From assembly GCA_963921425.1 (NCBI GenBank), contig OY992840.1, positions 9,984,501-10,048,500 on the forward strand: 64,000 bases of DNA. The letters are read 5' to 3'. Below the pieces are notes generated by a model. That model searched no databases. It saw nothing but the letters and a program-made list of their open reading frames with translations, and was not told where the DNA came from. The position numbers and the translations under genes were made by a program. Position 1 is the stretch's first letter; each line of letters starts with the position of its first letter. Positions 12,285-23,873 of the stretch are shown piece after piece. This DNA comes from Dryas octopetala. Its lineage: Eukaryota > Streptophyta > Magnoliopsida > Rosales > Rosaceae.

Positions 12285-12634
12285 CGGGCTGGGGCTTGGT
12301 GGAGGGGAGGGAGGAGGTCGGGCTGGGTGCATGGATGGGAAGGAGGTGGGCTGGGTCGGGGCTGGAGGGAGGGTGCGACGGGGCTGGGCTTGGTGGAGGG
12401 GAGGGAGGAGGTGGGTGCTGCGTGGGTGGCCGGTGGGTGTGGTCGGGTGAGGGAGATGAAGGGGGTGTGTGTGTTTTTTTTTTTGTCCGGGGGTGTGCAG
12501 AAGAGAAAAAATGGAGTTAGGGTGTGTTGGGTAAGGGGTAAGTGTGTCTTTTTTTTTGAGTTTTGATTTTTTTTTTTATAAAAGGGTGTGCAAAAAGAAA
12601 AAAAGGGTGTGCAAATAGCAGCACTCTATATATG

Positions 12635-14380
12635 TTGTCAATTATTAATCAACAATTAATCAAGTAAATGTTTATTTAAATGTATGATTCACATAAATAA
12701 CATAACATGTTTTATATATATATGATAAAAGAATATTAATTTTTAATAATACCCATGTTTGAAAGAAGCCAAGAGTTACATTTGAATAGCCCGTCCTTTC
12801 AAATGAAGCTTTTGAAATCAAATTTTTTGATTGAAAGGTTTCAACCGTGAGAGCGGGATTGTCGATGAAGGAGCATTTTTTGTTTTTGTTTACATGTATG
12901 TCTGAATCCAAGATCTCAATCTCAACATCCTCTGGGTTGAGGATTTGGGCATGAGGCCTTGATATTAAATGTGGTAAGTCCAATTGGTTCGTTTTCATGT
13001 GAAGTTCATAGAAATCGATTGATTGGGTTCCTTTGAAGTTTAGGCCCAAGTGGCCCAACTTCTAGCTCACCCTCCCATGAGTCGATCACCCAAATATATG
13101 CTGTTTTTTTTGCACTGAAATTCAAATTATGCTATTTTAGTTATATTCTATTCTTGGTAGCTAGGGACATGTTAAATTGTTCTCAGGAGATAGCATGTCA
13201 TGTATATAACAAGAAATTAATAAATGAAAAGACCAATGTGTGTGAATGTGATCTAATCCATGTGTACCTGAGTCCTCAGTAAATGAACCCTGGCTTTTAA
13301 TATGTGGAATTCCAACTACCATTCATTCATTCAAGCTTTTTGGTAACATTTATTAATTCAAGCATAGTCTCACTTTTACTCTAGGGTACTTAGAATCCAC
13401 ATAATATATATAAAAAATGAAAATTAGATGGAGCGACTTAGTAAGTATTTGATGTGTGACTAATGCTCAATAATGGTACTGATCGAATTTGTGTCATTTC
13501 TTTAACTTGTGGTTATGATTGGGACAAGTAAGGGTAGAAATGTAGAATGGTGATTTCCTCTCTATTTTTCCATGTCATTAATCATGTCGCAAATGGCGGA
13601 GAAGATTTGAAAAACACTATTTTCTTGGTAACAACGGTCACTACCTTAGTACTACTGGCCATTAGTCCATTACCACTAACAATAGTCTTCATTAATTTTC
13701 TACTCACATAATTTATCTGAGACAATGGTAAGTGGTTGCTAAAAGGTGTCATTGAGCATTGAAAAGGACGACACACAAAAGTAAACTCTGGCATCCCAAT
13801 TCAAAATCAAACATCTAAAGTTTGGCAACCCACTTCATTGAGTTTTTTTATCTTTCGATCATGATTGACTAAAGATAGATCCAATTACACCATCCACCTT
13901 TAACTTGTTATATTTTAATAAAAAAAGATTTAAGATCGTTTCTTTAACTTGCTTTCCATTTTAAATTCGTAACTTTTGGGTTAATTTGACCTACTAAAAA
14001 AAAAAAGATTTATTTGTGAAGGTGTTTGACTAGACCTACTCTTTTATTACCATGAAAAATCAGCATGACGTTGGACTTGACGAAAGATTTTTTTTTATTT
14101 TTTTTTGGGAAAAAAAAAACAAAAAGATGAAGGAAATTGTTTCAAGTCCATCACCAAAAGGTCGAAATCCTCATGTAGGAACTAGCTTGCTCTTAACAAA
14201 CAAGATATTCTATTATTTTCTTTTATAGAGACCAAAGATTAGAGATGAATTGACTAAATATAAGTATAATTTGTGTAAGATTCAATTGTGATCTATATGG
14301 ACAAAATTGAGCAATATGAAACGATATTCATTTTGGTTATTCATTTCACTTTCTTTGTTTTTCTTGGATTTTGGAAGTCA
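12635..14380. other. Intergenic sequence with one unrecognised open frame
   Basis: No recognised gene. A minus-strand frame at 12672-13058 (128 codons) starts MGHLGLNFKGTQSIDFYELH and is free of stops, but has no domain or homology I can name. The rest is AT-rich with short A and T tracts. Confidence 0.5.
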
Positions 14381-14389
14381 TTAATTTTA

Positions 14390-15494
14390 GGCTTAATTAT
14401 CGATTTACCACCCAAAACTGTAACTCATTCCCACTTTACCACCTGAAAGTTTTTTTGTCCCATATTACCACCTGTAACTTACATCCATGTCCCATTTTAC
14501 CTTATTCCGTCAACAATTCCGTTAATGCTGACGATCTGGCCGTTAATGCTGACGTGGCGCGCTAGATGTGCGCCACGTGTCACATATTTTTTTTATTTTT
14601 TCGCATTTTTTTTATTTTTTTAAACTTTGAAAATTCTTTAAAAATAGCTCCGAACTCAGAAAAATACACGAAAAATTCCTACGGACTCGTCTTGACTAGC
14701 ACTAATTTTCTATAAAGTTAAATTACCAATTTGCCCTCTAAAATTTTTCAAAAAAATTAGAAAGTTCAAATTTATTTATAAAAAATTAAAATAAATTTTC
14801 CTCTATTAAATAAATTCTAGAAAAAATTCTAGAATTTTCGTAAACTCTTGGACAAATTCTCAAAAATATTTTGAAAAATTACCAAAAGCTTGTTTTAGAG
14901 AATTATTTCGAGACTTTACAGAAATTTTAGAATTTTTCTAAAATTTATTTTATAGGGAATTTTATTTTTCTCTAAGACCGAGAGGTCTTTTGGGTAGCAA
15001 GTGTTCACGAGAAAGGTAATGTTAGTTTTTAGAAGACTAACGGTGCAGACCTCATATTTTTTGGAGTTCGGGAGATTATTCTATGAATTTTCAAAGAGTT
15101 TACAGTATTTTAATTTTTTAGAAATAAATTTGGACTTTTCAAATTTTTTGGAAATTTTTAGAGGGAAAATTGGCATTTTGACCCCATAGTAAATTAGTAC
15201 TAGTTAAGACAAGTCGGTAGGAATTTTCCGTATATTTTTATAAGTTCGGAGCTATTTTTAATTAATTTTCAAAGTTTATAAAAATAGAAAAATATAAAAA
15301 ATCCAAAAATATAAAAAAGATGTGACACGTGGCGCACATCCAGTGCGCCACGTCAGCATTAACGGAATTGTTGACAGAACAAGGTAAAATGGGACACGGA
15401 TGTAAGTTACAGGTGGTAATCTGGGACAAAAAAACTTTCAGGTGGTAAAGTGGGAATGAGTTACAATTTTGGGTGGTAAATCGATAATTAAGCC
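14390..15494. mobile_element. Long-hairpin Mutator-like MITE, copy A
   Basis: The 1105-bp element has ends GGCTTAATTATCGATTTACC and its complement. The flanks TTAATTTTA (14381-14389) and TTAATTATA (15495-15503) match at 8 of 9 bases, a slightly decayed 9-bp target duplication as made by Mutator-like elements. The inverted arms cover almost the whole length, so a transcript would fold into a hairpin of roughly 500 bp per arm. Each arm carries CACGTG near GCGCCACGTGTCAC. The short open frame at 15001-15189 lies inside the arm and is not a gene. Confidence 0.85.
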
Positions 15495-15503
15495 TTAATT
15501 ATA

Positions 15504-17398
15504 TGATATGGGAACTCAAGTCTTTTACGTGAGAGAATGACTATTCTAGCCATTGCAAAATGAACAAGAACGAGGTCATTGAAGTCATTCTAGCTAAACC
15601 ATTGTGAAAAGAACAAGGAGACTATTAAATTTATGTGACAGTATTGGTGTAGTGTTTGTCAGCAACTCTAGCTTTTTAGTCGAGTATTCAAATTCCATCG
15701 CATTCCTCATTTGTATATGGTTTTAATGACGAGGAACTGTTGGCTGTTGCTGCATTAAATAATGACAGAAATTGAATATGAATGAAGATGATATCATTGA
15801 CTCATTGTCAGTAGTCAGTCCTACAAGGATGTATGCTACACAACACAAGTGTCGGTACCATGCAACAAAATACATATTAAACAAATAGCATTCAATTTAT
15901 AATATTAGATGGTTAATTGTATTAAACTGAACTATTTTTAATCACACTTTTTAGTTTTTAATGATGTGCTATGATATATATGATTAAATTAGACAGAAAG
16001 GGAATCCAAGGTTAAACAACAGCCATTTTTTTGTCCTTACATTTTCTGTTCCTGGCTGCCAACCTGGGAATTCTTTGTGCCAACCTGAAAAGAAAATTTT
16101 GGCTTTATATTGATGAGAATATGTGAGGAAGCATCCAGTCATCTTGTTTGGAAGCAAAATTTATGATAATTATGTCAACCCATCTTTTTAATTTTTTTTT
16201 CCTCAAACTAGTTTTTGAATCCCTCATTCTAACTCTAATCCAAAAGTGATGGGGAAGTACTCATTGCAATTATCACATGATGAAAGAGATAAACACATTA
16301 AACGTATATATTCTTTCCATAAAAAAATTTCTTCACAAAAATAGTCTACTCCATAAAAAAAAAACTAAACAGAACAATCATAACATATTATTATGCTGAC
16401 ATTGTATGGTTTTTCCACATAAGATTTACTCTTACCCCATGAGGCCATGATGCATGTGCAAAATCATGTCGTGTGGGTTAGGTTTCCCACTCCTTGACCA
16501 GAGACCCCGGACATTTCAAACTAGAGAAGAATGTTATAGAAAGCCAGACTATCTTTATTATTCAAATTCCAAGTCGCCAAGCCAGAAGACTTAAAAATAT
16601 CAATGACAAGAACCTAGAACCTAACTCCAAAATGATAATGTAGCAACGTTTGTTATATATTTGAAATTTGGGTAACCTAAAATGAGTACTTTGTTCACAT
16701 TTAGCCCGGTAAGACATAGGAGACATAGGTTATATTACTTATATATGTTATATTTGGCTTGGTTTAGTCACACCACCACATGTGAAGAGAAATGTTTAAA
16801 ATAAGATATGATATTAGAAATTCACAATCTTACATAACAATATATAATATTTTGAACTTCTCTATTTATTAATTCTCCTGTTGATTTTACGTTGGAGTAA
16901 ATTATTATATTAAAAAAAAATAAAAAAAACAGGGGAACACATGCAAAAGAAACAGAAATTTACTCCATCGAGTGTCTATTCCTTTGAAAGCAGCAATGGG
17001 GGGGGGTCAGTGGTCACAGAGACCAAATCATCAAGCTTTCTTTGAATCTACGATAGAAAGTTAATGCTCCAATCGTCACGGCCATCATGGACAACTGTCA
17101 AGCTTAATCCCAAAACCAAATTCAAATGTGAAAGTGAAACCTGTCAGCAACTCAAAAAGTTGTAGTTATTGCACTCTCACTCTCTGTTTGAAAAAACAGC
17201 ATCGTCCTTTTCTTCTTTCTTCTTTTTATCCCCCATCGTCCTCTTACACAAGTTCTAAACAGAGAAATATACTAACTGACAAAAAACAAGCACAAGCTTA
17301 CCGACTTTAGAGACACAAAACAGACATAGGTTTCTCACTGTGAGCACCAAAGAGCAAGAATTTCGGAGCAAGACTGAGTTTTTGAGCCAAAATCTCAA
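15504..17398. other. Upstream region of the LRR receptor-like kinase gene
   Basis: AT-rich sequence without a gene. The last 250 bp become CT-rich (CTTTTCTTCTTTCTTCTTTT) and probably form the promoter-proximal region and 5' leader of the kinase gene. A G7 tract lies at about 17000. Confidence 0.55.
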
Positions 17399-20264
17399 AT
17401 GGGTCGGATTCATTTTCTCATTTCTCTGCTTCTTCTACTCGCATTTTCTAGTCCACCACATGTTCTAGGAAATGCTGAGCTTGAAGCTCTGATGCAGCTG
17501 AAGCTCTCTCTGGACCCAGAAGACAGGTTCTTGAAGTCCTGGACCAGAGAAGGTGATCCATGTAGTGGGTCATTTGAAGGCGTGGCGTGCAATGAACACC
17601 AAAAAGTGGCCAATATTTCTTTGCAGGTAAAGGGTCTCTCGGGCAGGGTCTCGCCTGCAGTGGCCGAGCTCAAATGCTTGTCTGGTCTGTACCTGCACTA
17701 CAACAACTTGTCTGGAGAGATTCCCAAAGAGATTTCATATCTCACTGAGCTCACTGACCTCTATCTCAACGTGAACAATCTCTCTGGGGCCATACCACCT
17801 GAGATTGGGAACATGACTAGTCTTCAAGGTTGGTAATTTTTTGGAATGAATTAATATCCTTATTTCTTTGTTTTTGGACTATCATTTTTGGTTTGTTGGT
17901 ATGAATTGTACTGGTGAAAAGGTCCCATTTTTTGTGGAAAATTGATTTAATTTTGTTATCTGAATTAACAAAACTGGGTCATTTTTAAATCATATTTGCT
18001 CCCTTAGACAACGAAGAAAAAGAAGAGGAAAATTTTGTATTTGGTTTCTAGGAAATGAAGATCAATTAACCGTGCTAAGAAAAATAAATTTTGATATTTG
18101 TATGAGATTTGGCTGTTTTTTAATCTCAGCATAATCCCATATATATAATTTCTTTTCTTGTCTTTGTAGTTTTACAGCTATGTTGTAACCAGCTGACTGG
18201 AAATATACCTACACAGATGGGGTCCTTGAAGAGGCTAAGTGTTCTTGCTTTGCAGCATAACAGACTAACTGGTCAAATTCCTGCAAGCTTGGGATTCTTG
18301 GGGATGCTAAAGAGGCTTGATTTGAGCTTTAATAAGTTCTTTGGTACAATTCCTTCAAAACTAGCTAGTATTCCATCTTTGGAAGTCCTAGATATCCAGA
18401 ACAATACTCTTTCTGGAGTTGTCCCTCCTGGTAAGTCTATGTTTTCCATCCTCACTTATTTTCATGAATTGTTTGAGCATTTGTTGTGCAAATTTTAAAC
18501 CATTCTGATTACATATTTCAATGATTTAAAATGAAGCTCTAAAAAGATTAGAAGAAGGATTCCAATGCAAGAACAACCCAGACCTATGTGGAGTTGGGTT
18601 TTCTACATTGAGAGCTTGCACTGCTTTTGACATGGACAGAGTGAACGTGGATGGACTACCACTTGGACCAATTTTAAACAATACTGCTCCGAAAGCCAAC
18701 CCTGAGCCTGTAAACTTCCAACCTCATTGCAACCAAACCCACTGCACAAAGTCAACAAAACTTCCACAAGCTGCAGTTGTTGCAGGAGTTATTTCACTCG
18801 CTGTCACTTTGGTGGGGGCGGTATTTCTGGCCCTTATCCGGAATAGGCGTCGGAAACAAAAGATTGGGAATACAGCTGATCCTTCTGATGGTCGGCTTAG
18901 CACTGATCAGGCCAAGGAGTTCTTTAGCAAAAGTGCATCTCCACTTGTGAGTCTTGAGTACTCTAATGGATGGGATCCATCAGCTGATGGGCGAAATGGC
19001 ATTGGTCTGCCCCAGGAATATCTAAATGACCATTGGTTCAACATGGAAGATTTAGAGTCTGCAACCCAATACTTTTCTGAGGTGAATTTATTGGGGAAGA
19101 GCAAGTTCTCTTCTGTTTACAAGGGAGTTCTAAGAGATGGTTCTCTTGTGGCTGTTAGGAGCCTTAATGTGACCAGCTGCAAATCTGAAGAAGCTGAATT
19201 TGGGAAGGGACTAAACATATTATTTTCACTGAGGCATGAAAACCTTGTCAAGTTGAAAGGTTTCTGCTGCTCTAGGAGCAGGGGTGAATGTTATCTTATC
19301 TATGATTTTGCTCCTAAGGGAAACCTTTCTCGATATCTTGATGTGGAAGATGGAAGGAACCAAGTCCTTGACTGGTCCAAGAGAGTCTCTATCGTCAACG
19401 GCATTGCAAAAGGTAAGTCATCTTCATTAAAAAAATTTATTTCTTTATAAACTGTTTATCAATTCCTCCCCCAATGCTGTACCGCCAGCATGCTTTGGAA
19501 TATATAGGTACAATTGACTACTGTTCCTGTATGTTTATTTTTACCCTTCAATTCATAGGCCACTTGAAAAATTATTTTTGTTGCAGTAGGACTCCTGATT
19601 TTAATTTTTATGCATTAACCATAAATGTTGTTGTGCACTTCTGTTTCATTTACTTTATTCTTCTCTCTTCAAAACCCTTGAAATTTGAGGTGCAAGTTTA
19701 GTTTGAGGGAATCGAATGACCTGTGTGTGTGTGTGTGTACACATTTCTATCTGTTTTTTGAAATATGCTCTTTTCCAACCAGGTATTAGATATTTACACA
19801 GCAGTGAAGCAAATAAACCAGCCATAATCCACCAAAACATATCTGTTGAGAAGGTTCTCATTGATCAGCAGTTTAACCCATTGATAATGGACTCTGGCCT
19901 TCCTAAGCTGCTTGCCGATGACATTGTCTTCTCTACTCTGAAAACAAGCGCTGCCATGGGATACCTAGCTCCTGAATACATCACCACTGGTCGTTTCACT
20001 GAGAAAAGTGATGTGTATGCATTTGGAGTCATTGTCCTCCAAGTTATATCTGGGAAACTGCAACTCAATAATTCAATGCGATTGGCTGCAGAATCATGCA
20101 AATATGAAGAATTTGTTGACACCAACCTGAAAGGTAAATTCTCAGAACCTGAAGCAGCTGCACTGGGAAAAATGGCACTGGTGTGCACTCACGAGCTTCC
20201 TGAAAACAGACCAACAATGGTGGCAGTGATTCAGGAGCTGAGCAACTTCAATGTCAGTTCCTGA
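17399..20264 (+). CDS. LRR receptor-like protein kinase, subfamily IV type, likely pseudokinase
   Basis: Four exons (17399-17828, 18170-18430, 18537-19412, 19783-20264) join in phase to 682 residues. The order is a signal peptide (about 1-24), an LRR N-terminal cap with DPCSGSFEGVAC, about five LRRs (LSGEIP, LSGAIPPEIG, LTGQIP), a Cys-containing spacer, one membrane span (about 309-331), a basic stop-transfer RNRRRK, and a kinase-like domain from about 416. Several catalytic positions are altered. The glycine loop reads GKSKFSSVYKG, the VAIK lysine is Arg (VAVRSL, R438), HRD is HQN (539-541), the following Asn is Lys 546, and DFG is DSG (559-561). The APE motif survives as APEY. Arabidopsis At5g51560-type receptors have the same architecture and similar losses. 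It should act at the plasma membrane as a ligand-binding or scaffold receptor rather than an active kinase. Gene ends converge with IBA57. Confidence 0.93.
19722..19740. repeat. (GT)n microsatellite in intron 3
   Basis: A run of GT dinucleotides lies about 45 bp upstream of the last exon of the receptor-like kinase gene. Confidence 0.8.
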
Positions 20265-21094
20265 TGTCATACTTCTATTTTCCATATGTGGAAGAAGCCG
20301 CTGCAGATGTTGACCTGGCAAGTGAGGCCTCAATATAGTTGCACCCTTGGGGGAGAGTAGGACTAAATGAGCATGTGAAGTTTGTGAACTACTGGCTTCC
20401 TCTAAACTGTAGGTGGTAGAAAGTAAATTTTTGGGGAACAAGAACTTCCCTGAATTGCTTGGAATAATCTGTGTTTAGCTAAATGGATAGCTGCTACAAG
20501 CCCTCATGCAGTAAAGGGTCCGGGGAATAGAAAAGAAGTATGTGACTATTTATTCCATCTGTAACATGGTTTCGCACTCAATTTAGGGATGTAGCCTGCA
20601 ACTGGTACCTCGCAAGTCCTGTGCTGATTGCTTAATTAGTCATGTATAATGTTAGTTAGATAATAATTAATAAGCAGCTTCAGCTACCAGCTATGTGATG
20701 GCTTGTCATGCTTTTTGTTAAAGGCGGCTTGTCCTTTTCTCTTCAGAAGGACCAAAATGACAAATTCAGATCCTATATTGTACTACTGGTATCATTGAAC
20801 ATGAACTCTTACAACCTCATGCAGTTAAAAACTTAAAATGAAGAGATAAAATCAACTGAACTATTGGCACATGGATCTCAAAACACCTTTTGGTACATAA
20901 ATGAATAAATAAATAAATAATACATCATCTTTTGGCACTAGATATAAATCATATAATAATACATCATCTTTCTCCAAACATGTCCTTTTATTTTCTTTCA
21001 GCAAAATAAATAAATGTATAGAAGTACATTCGCTGTTGACACTATAACAACGATATGCAGGATCAAAAAGTCCACTGAGGGCAACACCACCGTT
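20265..21094. other. Convergent 3' region between LRR kinase and IBA57
   Basis: It contains the 3' UTRs of two convergent genes. A (AAAT)n tract lies at about 20903-20922. AATACATCATCTTT is repeated at about 20920 and 20959. Confidence 0.6.
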
Positions 21095-23448
21095 CTAAGC
21101 AACTGCACTTTGATGTTCTTCTTGAAACCATTCAGCAGGCCACCAATCTGGTCTAATAGCCTCAACCTTTATGTCTTTCTGTCCTTGTATGGTCAATGCA
21201 CCTGATCCTTTGAAGGCTTCCTCCAAACGCAAGACACCGAGCCCACGACACCCAAGTTGAGTTGTGACAGTACCAACTTTCTTGCCAGATACACTATTAA
21301 TCACTTCCGAACCAGGAGCAACTTTCTGCTCCGCTTCTGAAAGAACAGAAAGGTAAGGATTGGAATATACAGAAAAAACAAAAGTATGAAAGTTAAAGTT
21401 GGAAGGTTGATTACCTTCTCCACTGTCCTTAACAAATCTTAGAGGAAGCACGCGTTTGCGAATGACCCCTCGGTGGTGCGTACGAGCTACAAGCTCTTGG
21501 CCCACATAACACCCTTTGTCAAAGCTAATTGCATTTAGACCCGCCAGGTTATATTCAAGAGGAATTGCCTCGCCTAGACATGATAATAACAAGTTCAGAC
21601 TGGATAATAACAGAACTAGAGGGAGAATCTGGGAATACACAAACATATCAAAAAATAGTTCAAAATTCCAGGACACAATGGAATCACTGAAGTAAAAATA
21701 CATGTCACAAACCCTGAGATCGCAGGGCCAGAAAGTTACCATGTAAATTGAGAACAAAAGAATATTTGCATTCTATAAGCTATTATTGAAAGTCCAAGTA
21801 TACCATCAAGCTGGAAGTAAAGATGCACCTTTAGGGATCTCAGTTGAGCCTTCTGCAACTCCATTCACTATTCTCCATAGAAGGTAATTCTGTTCATCTG
21901 TTTCTTTGTCAGCTTCAACCAAAGGTGCTGCAATAAAAAAAATGTAGCTTAATCAACAAAAAGGTTTGTGCCGCTGTAAACACATCAAAATCTCAAAAGC
22001 AGCAAAAGGTTAAACACTCACGTGTTGTATTGGACGGGAAGATTCCCCTGAAACCAAGGCAATCCAATCTAGGATCCTTAAACCACTGCCATCCAAGAGG
22101 ACCCCCACGTGCAGCAGACATGCCTGAACGATCAACACCAGCACCCCAGCCAACACTAGAAGCCTCTGGTTCTTCTGTAGAGGAGGATGTCTCAGAGAGG
22201 TTTCCCCCATAACGCTGCCAGCAATATAACTCTTCTGCCACATTTTCGATCTCAACCTTAGCCCTCAAACGGTATCTGCAAAAAACATAATAAGGAAACA
22301 GAAGTCAGACCTATATTACAGAGTTCATGAAGTATTAAAAAAGGAAAATGAGCCAATTGCTTCCCAAAGCAATCTTGAAGACTTGGTAAGTCCAATGTCC
22401 AAAGAAAGGCAAACATGCGAGGCTAAGAAAGCAGAGACATCATACAAATGATGTGATCATATTCCTAAGACATTGAACCAAGACTCGGTAACAGCAGTAT
22501 GCCTACAAAGCATATGGCAAGAGATACACAAATGGAATGACTTAATGTTACTAAACCAGCTACTGTATTCACCTCTAAGATGCAAATTACATGTGGTGAA
22601 ATTTTAGAAAAACTTCAAAATGAAGAAACTACCACTGATGGTAAACCCTCTTGACAGAGTCATTAGTTACAAGATAAGAATAAGTTTGTAGAAGGCAACT
22701 TTGCAGCTAAAGAAATGACCCCTCAATACCCTTTTCAACTTATCAAAATGGCTTCTTCAACCTACATACAACAAAGCTAGCTATCCCATTGCCCATTTAA
22801 CTTATCATACTTATATAGCATTAAAGCAATGCAACCACATTCTAATCAAAACTAAATTTCGTACCCAAAAAAATGAAAACTACATTTCTATCCAAATGGA
22901 AAATGAAAGAAGCATTTCCAAACAAAACCCCACTTCAAAAATAGTCCTATTAAGAAAAACAAAGCTAGAGAAAGTGTGTGATTAACAAAAACTCACTTCT
23001 TCAACGTGTCCAGTAGCTCATCCAAGACCGAAGCATCCACGTCCGCAAAGATCTCCACCGGCTCATCCGGGTCGGACCCGGGTCCCGAACCGGTCCGATT
23101 AAGCTTAGACTCAGGCCTAGGCAGGCTATACAAGAAGAAATCATACAAGAACCTTCCCTGGGGTGTCAACAGCGCCGCGTACATGGGGGGTACAGACACA
23201 GAGGGCAAATTGGGCGTGACCAAAGTCGAGGTCTTCTCACCCATGGGTTCACCGAACCTGCGTACATCGTTGGTCAACAGCCCCTGAAGGAATTTGACCT
23301 TGTCTGGACCTCGGAACCGGACCACGGCCCGGTTCTTGAGGACCGAGGCCAGCTGCCCAGCATTCTCCAACTGGGTTTTGTTGTGGCAGCCTCTGTAACT
23401 GTAGGAAATGGATTTGGGGAATCGGAGGGAGAGTTTGAAACGGTTCAT
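21095..23448 (-). CDS. IBA57: IBA57-like iron-sulfur cluster assembly factor (GcvT-like), mitochondrial
   Basis: Five exons on the minus strand (23448-22997, 22275-22022, 21927-21829, 21573-21415, 21336-21095) join in phase to 401 residues. The N-terminus [18 protein letters not shown] is basic and lacks acids, as expected for a mitochondrial presequence. Next comes the GcvT-like fold with [25 protein letters not shown] and the family signature KGCYVGQE followed by TRTHHRG-like sequence ([12 protein letters not shown]). IBA57 proteins act with ISCA1/ISCA2 late in mitochondrial 4Fe-4S cluster assembly and bind folate-type cofactors; the conserved Cys in KGCYVGQE is present. Exon 3 ends with a slightly weak donor (AAAG|GTGCAT). 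Arabidopsis At4g12130 is the nearest remembered homologue. The start is supported by the presequence and by lack of an upstream in-frame alternative. Confidence 0.93.
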
Positions 23449-23864
23449 TGTTTGTTGCTCTGAAACTGTTTATTACTGTTTGCTTGGAGCGAAGAGGTTT
23501 TGAAGAGGAAGAAGAAGATGAAGAGGGAGGTATGGGCTATGGTGGTGGCAAGTGAAGTTGGGTGGTGAACACGTGTGCTTGTCGGCTGTGGAGCTTTCGC
23601 CACGTATGCTTAAAGGCGGTACTTTGCAATTAAGGTGGAGATTTGTAAGTGTTCGATGAAAGTCCTGAACGAGCCAGAACGGTTAACTCCTGCGGGAGAT
23701 GGCGCATGTGGTTAACTGGGCTGCAAGATCAGTCCCAACAAGTCTTTCATTCAAACTGGGCTTCTTTATCTCATAGCGTGTGATAAGATTTGTCCTTCAG
23801 GCCTCATTTTTTAAGCCCGTAGTGCTCGTGTCCTATGTCCAATTATCTTTGGCAGGGATGACAA
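23449..23864. other. IBA57 upstream region
   Basis: Presumed promoter and 5' leader of the IBA57-like gene; the leader contains a GAAGAGGAAGAAGAAG purine tract on the plus strand. It runs directly into the hairpin element copy B. Confidence 0.5.
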
Positions 23865-23873
23865 TTTTTAATA

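Larger units (their letters stand above)
11575..12626. mobile_element. Gene-capturing fold-back/Pack-type DNA transposon
   Basis: This 1052-bp element has very long inverted arms: 11575-11924 and 12285-12626 are near-perfect complements over about 340-350 bp. The termini are GAGTGCTGCTATTTGCACAC. It is flanked by an exact 8-bp direct repeat TATATATG (11567-11574 and 12627-12634). Eight base pairs fits hAT, while long arms plus captured gene pieces are typical of Mutator-like Pack-MULEs, so the superfamily is uncertain. Between the arms lie two captured gene fragments. The arms are C-rich on one strand (CCTCCCTCCCC, CCCAGCCC) and create open frames in several phases that are not genes. Confidence 0.85.

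Noticed and set aside
11577-12566. Several Gly/Arg/Trp-rich and Pro/Ser-rich open frames on both strands
   Set aside because: They come from the C/G-rich inverted arms of the fold-back element; the same peptide appears from both arms, so they mirror the repeat and not a gene.
15001-15189. 62-codon frame, with a near-identical one on the other strand at 24179-24367
   Set aside because: Both lie in the arms of the two hairpin MITEs and are explained by the repeat.
23006-23287. Plus-strand frame of 93 codons over IBA57 exon 1
   Set aside because: It is the antisense shadow of a well-supported exon.
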